A stretch of 64,000 bases of DNA, from positions 14,048,286-14,112,285 of the forward strand of contig CM056380.1 in NCBI GenBank assembly GCA_029718625.1, given 5' to 3'. A program made the translations under genes and the position numbers. How positions within the stretch are numbered: the first letter of the stretch is position 1; the number at the start of each line of letters is the position of its first letter. The notes beneath the pieces were generated by a model that made no database searches, had not been told where the DNA came from, and saw only the letters and a program-made list of their open reading frames with translations. Of the stretch, positions 1 to 9,789 are shown piece after piece. This DNA is from Synaphobranchus kaupii (Eukaryota; Chordata; Actinopteri; Anguilliformes; Synaphobranchidae).

Positions 1-404
1 GTGCTGGGCTGTGAGCACAGGTCCCACTACAGGACGTTGGGCCCTCATGCCACCCTCATGGAGTCTGTTTCTGACAGTTTGGTCAGAAACATGCACACGA
101 GTAGCCCGCTGGAGGTCATTTTGTAGGGCTCTGGCAGTGCTCCTCCTGTTCAAAGGAGCAGATACCGGTCTTGCCGCTGGGTTGTTGCCCTTCTACGGCC
201 CTGTCCAGCTCTCCTCGTGTAATGGCCCGTCTCCCGGTATCTCCTCCACGCTCTTGAGACTGTGCTGGGGCACACAGCAAACCTTCTTGCGACGGCACGT
301 ATGGATGTGCCATCCTGGAGGAGCTGGACTACCTGTGCAACCTGAATGGGCTGCAGGTACCGCCTCATGCTACCAGTCGTGACAAGGGCACTAGCAAAAT
401 GCAA
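1..404 (-). pseudogene. Tc1/mariner transposase, N-terminal fragment
   Basis: The minus strand encodes the paired helix-turn-helix DNA-binding region of a Tc1-like transposase. The reading begins near 404 (likely Met at 368) with a first HTH that includes STVSRAWRRYRETG. It breaks around 150-160 and resumes in another frame with RSTARALQNDLQ and the second-HTH residues VSDQTVRNRLHEGGMRA. The catalytic DDE domain would lie to the left of base 1. The frame break and lack of a visible terminal repeat make this a dead copy. The family assignment rests on the typical fish Tc1 order of HTH, GRPR-like linker and HTH. Confidence 0.8.
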
Positions 405-926
405 AACTAGAGAAAAACCAGTCAGGAAGGATAAGGAGAGAGAAATGGTCTGTGGCCACCACCTGCAAAACCATTTCCTTTTTGGGGGTTGTCTTGCTGT
501 TGCCTCTTCTGTCCACCTGTTGTCACTTTCATTTGCACCAAAGCAGGTGAAATTGATTCACAATCGTTTACGCTTCCTAACTGGACAGATCGATATCCCA
601 GAAGTTTAATTGACTTGGTGTTATACTGTGATGATTAAGTGTTCCCTTAATTTCTTTGAGCAGTGTATAAACCTATCTTGTACCATAGATATGCATATAC
701 ACTCTATGTCTTTTATGTTTTTACTTCCGGGTTACTTACTGAAATTATCGGATGAGTGCACCATTCTGCAGATGTGTGTGCTCCTGAATTCCCTCAACAA
801 AATCCCAGAAATAAGGGGTTCATCCTGGTATTTTAAGTGCTTGCATTTGTGAGAAAAGCTTTTTGACGAAGTGGACTCAAATATGCGCCCTCAAAAGGGT
901 GTAGGGGTCGTATTCGGACACACCCT
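405..926. other. No gene recognised
   Basis: This is AT-rich unique-looking sequence. The short open frames have no recognisable domain, and no repeat structure stands out. Confidence 0.4.
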
Positions 927-927
927 G

Positions 928-1053
928 AGTTAGTTGGATAACTGCAGTGAGCAAAACTCAGAACAGCTCTTTTTATCGTGCTTTTTACTTCAGTCCGTGT
1001 TCCAGATTTTGGATGGTTCCGGGTTTTACTCAGTGCAGTTATCCAGCTAATTA
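928..1053. mobile_element. Short palindromic MITE-like element
   Basis: The segment at 928-957 is repeated in inverted orientation at about 1020-1052, with roughly 30 bp of imperfect pairing around the shared core GGATAACTGCA. The loop is about 65 bp. This is the form of a small foldback MITE. No coding capacity or clear target duplication is visible, so the superfamily is unknown. Confidence 0.5.
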
Positions 1054-2329
1054 AGGGTGCTTTCACACCTGCCGTGTTTAGTACAATTTAATCGTACCCT
1101 GGAGCGTTTAGCCCTTGGGCGGATTCCAATCGCTTATTTTATCCGTCCTCTTCTCCTCGGTCCTCGCCTGATCCGGAAATCGATCGAGGTTCGCCATCTT
1201 TAAGGACATTCCAAACCGCTAAATGCTCAGAGTGAGCAGGAGTGGGGAACGAGAAGTTTCCCGGAAGGTGCTCCAGTGAGGAAACACAAGTGTAGCCTTT
1301 GAGGAAGCATTTTTTTCGGAACACGTGACGTGTATAAATTATCCACCACTCTTCACACCTGCCACGTCGCAGGCACACCCCTACACAAATGCAATTTTAC
1401 CGTTCCTTTCCATTTATTATAAAGCGCTAATCCATAATGACACTCATCGTTAGCACAACCCCAATGCCGCAGCAGACGCAGCCTACTATATATAAACCAT
1501 AAAAATTGCCCTCGAAAATGTCAAGGGCATTTTTTGCCCCCCTTAACTGATTTTCGAGGGCATATTATCCATTTGAGAGGGGCATTTTTGCCCCAAATCC
1601 CCGTTAATAATAGTCCAAGGATTATTATTTTTGAAAGCTTGAAAGCTAAAGTGAGTAGGATCATTTCAGTTGCAGACGGATGTAGGCTACATCGTTAGCT
1701 ATGGAATTTCTCGTCGGCATTTCAAGGTTGTTGACAGTTGCTCAGCGCTCACGTAGAACAGAACGTTAAGTGATTCAAAAATCCGCCCAGTGCTCACACT
1801 GAGCATTCTCACCGTGAGCTAGCCTACTGCATGTGCCCATTGACCCCCATCCATTTTTTGGCGATAAAATGTCAAATATCTCAAAAAGTGTATATGGTAT
1901 AAAGGTAAAAAGTAATAGCAACCTGGAGAGGGTATAAAGGTATAATATGAGGTATGAAAGGTGTCGATGGTGTGAACGGTGTAGGAGGAGATAGGTTCTG
2001 AAAAATCTGCGGAATAATAATAATGGTAAGTCTGAGGAATAACAATAGGTGTGGATTTTCAACCACACCTAATGAAGGGGATGTGAAAGTATAGGAGGTG
2101 GCAAACTACATGGGAAGGAATAAAGAATGTGTTTGGAAGGAGGATTGTACTACCACTGATACTACTACTACTACTACTATCAGGGATGCGCTTGTCCACA
2201 TAAGTGTCTGGATCAGAGTGGCCATCACCTGGACCTCACCTGGTATCTAGAGAAATGATAGGTATGATGATAGGGGAGTAGGCTATACAGTTTCTCTTCC
2301 TGGAGGAAAGGGGGGCGGGTCTCTCTGTG
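1054..2329. other. No gene recognised; small hairpins and simple repeats
   Basis: There is no coding signal. The stretch holds a 12-bp inverted repeat (1508-1519 with 1550-1561), two GGGCATTTTTGCCC-type hairpins (about 1525-1539 and 1579-1594), a degenerate GGTATAAAGGT-like stretch near 1900-1990, and a short TAC/ACT trinucleotide run near 2155-2180. Confidence 0.4.
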
Positions 2330-2490
2330 TAGGGCGGCAGTGTAGTATAATGGTTAAGGAACTGGGTTTGTAAACGAAAGGTTGCAGGTTCGATTCCCAG
2401 GTAGGGCACTGCCGTTGTACCCTTGAGCAAGGTACTTCACCTGCATTGCTTCAGTATATATCCAGCAGTATCAATGGATACTATGTATAA
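2330..2490 (+). mobile_element. tRNA-derived SINE, 5' part
   Basis: The head resembles a tRNA gene and keeps an internal RNA polymerase III promoter: an A-box-like TAGTATAATGG at 2343 and a perfect B box GGTTCGATTCC at 2387-2397. It is followed by the conserved fish SINE body CCCTTGAGCAAGGTACTTC and a degenerate A/T-rich stretch. The tRNA fold is imperfect, and the body that follows shows it is a retroposon rather than a functional tRNA. The matching tail motif at 3201-3252 may be its 3' end, separated by later insertions. Confidence 0.75.
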
Positions 2491-2539
2491 AAAATTTAAA
2501 AAAAAAATTTTAATATTAATTTTTTTTTTTTAAACATAA

Positions 2540-2932
2540 AAATTCCCATAGAGATCCATTCAAATGCAGAGACGTTATAGTATTGCTTGTAAGAGTACCA
2601 GAAAATAAGATATCAAGAGTCTTTTGATGTTGTTGGGTCACAGACATCAAGAAGTCATGGCATGCAAAGGATATGCGACCAAATATTAAAAATTATTACT
2701 TTATTTTATATATAATTGCAGGGGTGCCAATAATTGTGGCACACACGATTTTGTTAAAAAATAATGATTTCTTGATGAGGGATTTTTTTTCTCATAAATT
2801 TACTTCAATTAAAGGTTGGATTTTTCTCATTTTTTCAGTGTGAGATTAAGCTAATTCACCAAACAGTTAATTTTTTATAACCCTTTTTACTCATCTTTAC
2901 CAGGGGTGCCAATAATAGTGGAGGGCACTGTG
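2540..2932. mobile_element. Tc1-type terminal repeat next to a palindromic-MITE fragment
   Basis: Bases 2720-2930 match the Tc1 inverted repeat seen at 6291-6515 and 9570-9782. That repeat has an outer motif GTGGAGGGCACTG and an inner copy of GGGGTGCCAATAATTGTGG, the double-site layout of IR/DR-type Tc1 elements. Bases 2540-2700 belong to a different family also present near 30800, 34680-35260 and 40590-41060 (shared motif TTCCCATAGAGATCCATTCA). No transposase remains. Confidence 0.65.
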
Positions 2933-3200
2933 TATATTGTTTCTGCCAGGTCACAGTACGTCCTCTCCTCTCCTAAGAGGATGGGGAGTTTTTGGATGTC
3001 TGTTAAATTCTTTAATTGATGGTATCTCTGATTTATTTTGGGAAAATATTTATTTCTGATTTGATTGTATTTTTCGCATTTTGTGATAAAGTGCCGCTCC
3101 GTCTCAACTTCGTTGAGATGGCAATGTTTCTCCTGTTGACTCTATCACGTCACTCTGATCAAGCTGTCCTCTTCCCCTGGCCCTGCCTCGCCCACCACAA

Positions 3201-3252
3201 ACACGATTGTCGCTTTGGATAAAAGCGTCTCCTAAATGACTGTAATGTAATG
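3201..3252 (+). mobile_element. 3' tail of a fish SINE/LINE
   Basis: The motif CTTTGGATAAAAGCGTCTCC followed by TAAATGACTGTAATGTAATG is the common 3' tail that fish SINEs share with their partner LINE. It probably closes the SINE whose head starts at 2330, but the intervening insertions make this an inference. Confidence 0.6.
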
Positions 3253-4245
3253 TTTATGTAATGACTGCCCCTCACCCTTACTCTGGGGCCGCGACCACTG
3301 GATGTTGATGGCTACAGAATGAACCGAGCAGAATTACAAAATGATGATTTTGAATTATTTTATGAAAATGAACAGTGGTTAAATTTGCAGAGCAATAGCT
3401 AAGATATGCTTTTAGCATATAACGTAGTCTCCATTTACATGATCAAGGTTTGGTCAAACATGATACATAGACTATTGTCAACAATAAACAAACCACGACA
3501 ATAGATAGCCTGAGCTATCGATAGCTGCTACATTATGGGAAGGATGTTCTTTGTCTTATCTGTTCTGTAGTTACTTCGATGACGTTTCTGTATGCACTTA
3601 TTGTATGTCGCTTAGTGATGTGCAGTTCGCGAACGAATCGGTATTTTTGAACGACTCTTTATGCTGAGTCGTCTGAGTCGACTCGACAGTTCGAGGGAAT
3701 CGTGCTTAGCCACGGCTCTGGCTCTTAGCTCTGGCTCTTGACTCTGCCTGATTTCTACTACTACTAGCAGTAGTGATGCGCCCAACAAAATAGGTCGCAC
3801 TAATCTGTTTTATAATCATTTACGAATACATTTTAATTTGATCTAACACTTTTGCACATATTTTTGTGAATTAGATAATCGCCCCAGCTCATTCCAAAGT
3901 GATTATTAGGCTACTACTGCTAACGGTTAAAAGATGTATGCTCCCTACAGTCGCCTACCACCCAACTCTCATCAGCACGAAATCAACTCGACTCAGCATC
4001 GTGAACCGCGGCAATATCCCACGGTTCCAGAGCCGTGACACAAACCAAAGTCCTTTCGAGTTTTAATAGAGAGCAAATGCTCTAGCCTACACCATTAATA
4101 ATCGGGTTTAGCCTACTTAGCGTCAGATCAACCAGAAACATTGACAAAAGTATTCTGTTATATCTAATAATAGTCCGAGACGCCTACTTTTTATTACGAA
4201 AACAGAGCCAAAACAGAGTAGGATGTGCATTGTTTTTTTTAGTGT
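3253..4245. other. No gene recognised
   Basis: There is no coding signal. A segment at 3616-3690 (TTCGCGAACGAATCG, then repeated GAGTCG-type motifs) resembles the end of a dispersed DNA transposon, with a weak inverted counterpart near 3985-4010. I could not define its borders. Confidence 0.3.

Positions 4246-4328
<83 letters not shown>
4246..4328. repeat. (CA)n microsatellite
   Basis: An uninterrupted CA dinucleotide run of about 41 units, flanked by unique sequence. Confidence 0.97.
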
Positions 4329-4331
<3 letters not shown>

Positions 4332-4849
4332 GTTTTTGATCATTAATGAAAAGGTGCAGAGGTACAGGCCTGTACAATTAAGCTAAGACGCAGATAAGCA
4401 TAAGCTACTGATATTGGTCAGATGATCACGCTAAAACAATGCACATCCTACTCGGTTTAGGCCTATTTAACTTTTGTTTAGCGAGGAATTTTACTATTAA
4501 AACATATATTCCCAAATTACATGTGAAATAATGAAAATAAGTCTTATCGACAGTGCGTTCTACGCTCCCAGCAACGCCTCAGCGGGACCTCGGTCAAGCT
4601 ATCCGCTCTTTAAAAATGTTCCGTCAAACTATCCGTTCGTCAATTTTGTGTGCGCATCTACACTGCGTATAGTGGCAGAACGGGAACCACGACGTCTTTA
4701 GGTAACGCCCTTGTGTGGAAAAAGACAGAAAACGCGATTTCTCTCCAAGCCGCCTGATATAATTTGCGGTACTGTCTTTACAGACTGTAGAAGTTTTGAG
4801 ATATGACAATTTGAGGCAATTGTAGCTGTATATAGGAGTATATGGCAAG

Positions 4850-6290
4850 GATACATTTGACAGTCCATTACATAGGCTTTCTCCATAAATAGCCCACATT
4901 TTCAGCAGATTTGTGATCAGCAAGGTCCAGAAAGACCATTACACAGAATTTTTCCATAATTACTGAAGACTACTATTGAAGTGAAGGATTACGAAGGCCC
5001 ACTCTGTAGGCATGTCAAGTATTATTACTGTGCATTATTGCTATATATGGATGTATATGGCAACACTATATTTGAGTTTCCTTTACACAGGATTTCCCCA
5101 TAACTCAAATGAATGACGATGAACAAGGTCCATTCTATGTGCCTGCCAAGAATAAAGACATTCTACTGTTGAACTTTTCAGATATGACTATGTCTGTTGT
5201 TAATTGCTGTATATGAGTGCACTGTATATTAACAGACCATTACACAGGATTTTCCCAGAATTACTTACAAAGGACAATTTACTGACATTTACCAAGGCCC
5301 GTTCTATATGCCTGCCAAGGATGAAGACATTCTACTCTGGGACTTTAGAGATAGGACCATTTATGTTCTTTATTGCTGTATTTGGGTGTATAGGGCAACA
5401 CTACCATTGACAGGCATTACACAGACTTTTCCCATAATTACTTACAAAGGTCAACTGGCTAACAGGTCGACTGGATAACATTTACACAGGCCCATTCTAT
5501 ATGCCTGCCAAGTATGAAGGAGTTTTACTGTGGAAATATTGAGATATGCCCAATTATGTTCATTATTGCTGTATGTGGGTGCATATGGCACCACTACCCT
5601 TGACAGGCATTACACAAGATTTTCCCATACTTACTTATGAAGGTCAACTGGGTGACATTTACCAAGACCCATTCTATTTGCCTACCCAGTATGAAGCATT
5701 TTTACTGTGGAAATATTGAGATATGCCCAATTATGTTCATTATTGCTGTATATGGGTGTATAGGGAAACAATAACATTCAGAGGCATTACACAAGATTTT
5801 CCCATACTTACTTATGAAGGTCAACTGGGTGACATTTAGCAAGGCCCATTCTATTTGCCTGCCCAGTATGAAGCATTTTTACTGTGGAAATATTGAGATA
5901 TGCCCAATTATGTTCATTATTGCTGTATGTGGGTGTATATGGCAACACTACCCTTGACAGGCATTACACAAGATTTTCCCATACTTACTTATGAAGGTCA
6001 ACTGGGTGACATTTAGCAAGGCCCATTCTATTTGCCTGCCCAGTATGAAGCATTTTTACTGTGGAAATATTGAGATATGCCCAATTATGTTCATTATTGC
6101 TGTGTATGGGTGTATAGGGAAACAATAACATTCAGAGGCATTACACAAGATTTTCCCATAATTACTTATGAAGGTCAAGTGGGTGACATTTACAAACGCC
6201 CATTCTATTTGCTTGCTCAGTATGAAGCATTTTTAATATTGAGAAATATTGAGATATGCCATTTATGTTGATTATAGCTGTATTTGGACT
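4850..6290. repeat. 177-bp tandem repeat, left arm (about 8 copies)
   Basis: The landmark GAGATATGCCCAATT recurs at 5541, 5718, 5895 and 6072 with an exact 177-bp step, then at 6251. More diverged units extend outward to about 4850. The inner units are nearly identical to those of the opposite arm, and the outer ones are more diverged. Because 177 is a multiple of three, one frame stays open through some units, but the translated product resembles no known protein. Confidence 0.93.
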
Positions 6291-6913
6291 TACAGTGCCC
6301 TCCACAATTATTGGTACCCCTGGAATGATGAGTAAAAAGGGTTATAAAAATGTCTCCTTTTGTTGAACTAGCTTAATCTCACACTGGAAAAATGATAAAA
6401 ATCCAACCTGTAATTGAAGAAAATTTATTCTGAGAAAAAAATATCCCTCATCAACAAATAATCATTTTTAACAAAACAATATGTGCCACAATTATTGGCA
6501 CCCCTATAAATTCTTTTGAACAAAATGTAACTGAAGCATGTTTTCCATTTATATTTCACTTTTTGAAGTTGATCTGAGTGTTTTGGAACTTTCAATCACT
6601 AATCCATGACTTCCTGTTTTCACCGGGGATAAGAGAACACACAAATCAAATGAGGGAAAACTGTGTTGAGCTTCACAAGTCAGGGAATAGCTATTAAAAA
6701 ATAGCTACTCACAAGAAAATGCCCATATCTACCATTAGGCCAATACTTAAAAAGTTCAAAGCAACTGGAACTGTTACAAACCTGCCTGGAAGAGCACCCA
6801 AGTTTATTTTGCCCCCACGCACAGTGAGGAGGATGGTAAGAGAGACAAAAAAAAAATCCCCATGGATCACTGTTGGTGAATTACAGAGGAAAGTAGCATC
6901 TTGGGGTCATCAA
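6291..6913 (+). mobile_element. Tc1-like 5' half-copy in left arm
   Basis: The element starts with CAGTGCCCTCCACAATTATT and has an inner repeat near 6490 (CAATTATTGGCACCCC). It continues through an untranslated leader into a transposase start at 6719. That frame shows the Tc1 HTH linker ILKKFKATGTVTNLPGR and runs to about 6912, where a Harbinger end takes over. The part from 6291 to 6752 is mirrored in the right arm. The remaining transposase segment exists only here. There is a short deletion near 6620 relative to the mirror copy. Confidence 0.8.
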
Positions 6914-7234
6914 GGGGCAGATGTACGAACATTTTGCCCCAGCGCAAACCCTCTTTCAGCCTTAAAAAGCAACTGTGGAGATTTACTATGAAGGCGCAAT
7001 GGGCCATTAGCGCATATGATTAGACGAAGTGGGGTGGGCGCTTCGTTCTGCGCATTGGCCTTATTGCATATGCATTTATAGGAGTTTCCCTTTCAAAGCG
7101 CAAAATATTGGGAGGAGATTATGGAAATAAACCACAAATGTGATTTACCAAGGCTGGCGGTAGTTCAGTTATTGATGATTGTTCGTGTTATTTAACGCAT
7201 GTGAAAAGCATGTCGTAACCCATTTCGGCCCTGC

Positions 7235-7664
7235 AATGGCTGCGATAGTTGTTGCTTGGAGGAGGCGTCGACGGCAACAGCGAGAGCGTGTTAGAAAGGA
7301 GAGTGTTTTCAATGCGTGTTAGTTTATTTGCAATGTCAGAAGAAAAAAATGTCCGAACATATCGACTGCCAAGTCACATTATTCTTGATTTGCTAGAGGA
7401 AATCAAAGACGACCTGGAACCACAAACCAGAAGGAGTCAGGCAATCCCTGCAGCACCAAAGCTTCTGGCCGCCCTTCATTTCTTGGCCTTCGGTTCTTTC
7501 AGCGCACAGTGGCTTCTGTAGCCGGAATGTCACAGTCGGCTTTATCACCTGCTCTTTCCCTAGTCCTGAAGTCACTCGTGCGAAGAGTACAGCATCATAT
7601 ACGGTTCCCAAATCACCAGGATGCCCTCAATGCAATGAAACTGGGGTTCTATAACATGGCATGA
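7235..7664 (+). pseudogene. HARBI1-like transposase, N-terminal remnant
   Basis: An ATG at 7235 opens an Arg-rich start (WRRRRRQQRERVRK), as in Harbinger transposases. After a frame break near 7315 the sequence reads RLPSHIILDLLEEIKDDLEP and continues to LLAALHFLAFGSF. A second frame shift near 7498 leads into VAGMSQSALSPALSLVLKSL and RFPN. These match the N-terminal helical/HTH region of the DDE_Tnp_4 (HARBI1) family. Reading stops at 7663, so the catalytic DDE core is missing. The gene cannot encode an active transposase. Confidence 0.75.
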
Positions 7665-7985
7665 AGACGTCGTTATTTTGTTTTGTTGCATTTGTTTGTT
7701 TGGTTACAATGTTTGTTTAAGAATATTTCCGTTGTTATCCTTAAAATATATTTGAACTGTGCAATATAGCCTATCCCATGAAAACATACAAAGAGTCTTA
7801 ATAAAATAAAGTTTTATTAAGTTGCTCAATCTAAATATGTATTTATTGGCATATTTCAGATTTTCCAACAGGACCAGCTGAAACGAAACGATAAATGGGC
7901 CTTACTATTACCCTATATGGCTAATATACTTAAATTCAAATTAAACAATGAGCTTGACGAACAAAAATTGCCTGAATATGAAGTT

Positions 7986-9089
7986 TTAACCAATGATAAC
8001 AATGATATCGAAAATTAGATAATTTCTTTTCATTCTGTAATTCATCGGGGGTAGGGGTGGTGGGGGCTTTCTTTTTCGAAGAGACCGCAACCCAACTGTC
8101 AACTTTGTCTGTCCGGGACAGACTCGAACATTTGGAGTAGAGGAGCTTGATGCGTCACTGGGTTTCTTTACGACATCTTGGGTTATTCGATCGAGGATAT
8201 GCACCAGAGCCTCGTTGGAGGCCTGCTGGGCTCGTACCAGAGCACCCATGGACATTGGGAAACCTGATACGGCTACAACCTGTTGTTGAATACTTGCCAC
8301 GAGTGCCTGTGTGTCACCTCTAATGTCCATCACAGACGCAGACAGGAGGCCAAGCCCACTGACCAGGTTTGGCAATGCTTCTTTTAAAGAAGTGGTCTGA
8401 GTGCGTTGTTCATGGAGTAATTGCCAATCGATATCAATGGGGGCTTCTGGGTCATTTGCTCCAGAGCGCGGGGTTGGTAGCCCATCAGTTGAACCGTGCG
8501 GAGCAATTGTGGGCTAGGCTGGCTCCAGGGTCAGCGTAATCAGAGGTCCCGGTTCAGCACCTTGGACAGCACACGAGGGTCCCGCTGATTAAAAACAATG
8601 ATATGTATTATTAGGTCATATACATTAGATTGATGCAGAACTTCTTAAATGTACTTTGTCTTTTACACATTGTAGTCAATTACCTTGTAAAGAATTACAA
8701 TTGTCCTCGACCACGGAGTCTAGCGAATCGATACCGTCGACCCCTGCAACTTGAACTTCGTTTATCGACAGCTGTACAGTTTCTTCCAATGGTGTTAATG
8801 GCATTTCCTCAGCAGGACCCCCGCCAGTCCACCCCGCAGACCTTTTATTAAAAGCAAGCTTTTGTTTCAAGTCATTCTATGTCTTTTTCAGATCATCTAT
8901 AGAACGTTTCGTTCCTCCCACCGCGTTTACGCTAGCCAGATTGATATTCCATACCACATTTTTACGCGCAGGCAACACGTTGCGGTTTTGTAGAATTTGT
9001 ATATATTTGTTTGTTTCCTCTACTAAAACCTCAAATTCTACTGCAGAAAACTTAAGTATTCGTTGTCTTTCTTTTGTTTGCGTTGCCAT
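7986..9089 (-). pseudogene. Harbinger Myb/SANT-like DNA-binding protein gene, broken
   Basis: In PIF/Harbinger elements a second gene encodes a Myb-like protein that helps the transposase bind DNA and enter the nucleus. Here the minus strand starts at an ATG at 9089 (MATQTKERQRILKFS). It continues as a SANT-like domain (FEVLVEETNKYIQILQNRNV, then RKNVVWNIN). An in-frame TAG at 8877-8879 follows DLKKT; the same frame then resumes with KQKLAFNKRSAGWTGGGP and PLTPLEE, typical of this family. After a gap that may be an intron, a frame from 8375 to 7986 encodes a helical, Pro-rich C-terminal region. I see one stop and no clear splice sites, so I call it a pseudogene. Confidence 0.7.
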
Positions 9090-9264
9090 GCTGTTTCCTG
9101 AATGAGGAACACATGCGCAAAACAAGTGCTTATATTGCGTCTGTCATATTTAAATTAACAAGCTGCCTGTGTTAATTAAACTGCTTATTTTTAGTAGATA
9201 ATCCGCAAAATTGGCCACCCCCATCAGCGCTATTTGTCTGCAACCTCACGCTAATTTGCGCTAA

Positions 9265-9782
9265 TTTTAAGTATTGCCCTAATGATAGATATGGGCATTT
9301 TCTGGTGCGTAGCTATTTTTTAATAGCCATTCCCTGACTTGTGAAGCTCAACACACCTTTCCCTCATTTGATTTGTGTGTTCTCTTATCTTTCCCATGTT
9401 CATGTATGAATAAGGGAATACGGCCTCTGTGTCACCTCATACTTACACCCCGGTGAAACAGGAAGTCATGGATTAGTGATTGAAAGTTCCAAAACACTCA
9501 GATCAACTTCAAAAAGTGAAATATAAATGGAAAACATGCTTCAGTTACATTTTGTTCAAAATAATTTGTAGGGGTGCCAATAATTGTGGCACATATTGTT
9601 TTGTTAAAAATGATTATTTGTTGATGAGGGATATTTTTTTCTCAGAATAAATTTTCTTCAATTACAGGTTGGATTTTTATCATTTTTCCAGTGTGAGATT
9701 AAGCTAGTTCAACAAAAGGAGACATTTTTATAACCCTTTTTACTCATCATTCCAGGGGTACCAATAATTGTGGAGGGCACTG
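9265..9782 (-). mobile_element. Tc1-like 5' half-copy in right arm, inverted
   Basis: This is the mirror of 6291-6752: terminal repeat at 9782 (reverse complement of CAGTGCCCTCCACAATTATT), inner repeat near 9570, and the same leader, ending just inside the transposase start. It retains about 60 bases (near 9390-9455) lost from the left copy. The palindrome runs through the outer Tc1/satellite junction without interruption. The Tc1 insertion therefore predates the inverted duplication. Confidence 0.8.
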
Positions 9783-9789
9783 TAAGTCC

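Larger units (their letters stand above)
6914..9264. mobile_element. Decayed PIF/Harbinger element at the palindrome centre
   Basis: The segment between the two Tc1 half-copies carries the characteristic PIF/Harbinger gene pair: a HARBI1-like transposase reading rightward and a Myb/SANT-like gene reading leftward. The left end, GGGGCAGATGTACGAAC, looks like a Harbinger terminus. Both ends are rich in AGCGCA-type motifs. No matching inverted terminus is found on the right, where the sequence joins the mirrored Tc1 leader at 9264/9265. It therefore appears truncated on that side. Its precise limits are inferred. Confidence 0.7.

Noticed and set aside
2330..2409. Functional tRNA gene
   Set aside because: The B box is perfect, but the tRNA fold is imperfect and a conserved SINE body follows directly.
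3612..4030. Possible hAT element with TTCGCGAACGAATCG end
   Set aside because: Only partial inverted similarity was found and no target duplication, so I could not define an element.
4123..4377. Minus-strand frame rich in Cys-Val
   Set aside because: It is the translation of a (CA)n microsatellite. The same applies to 46341-46664 and to the Ser/His/Thr frames at 37103-37721.
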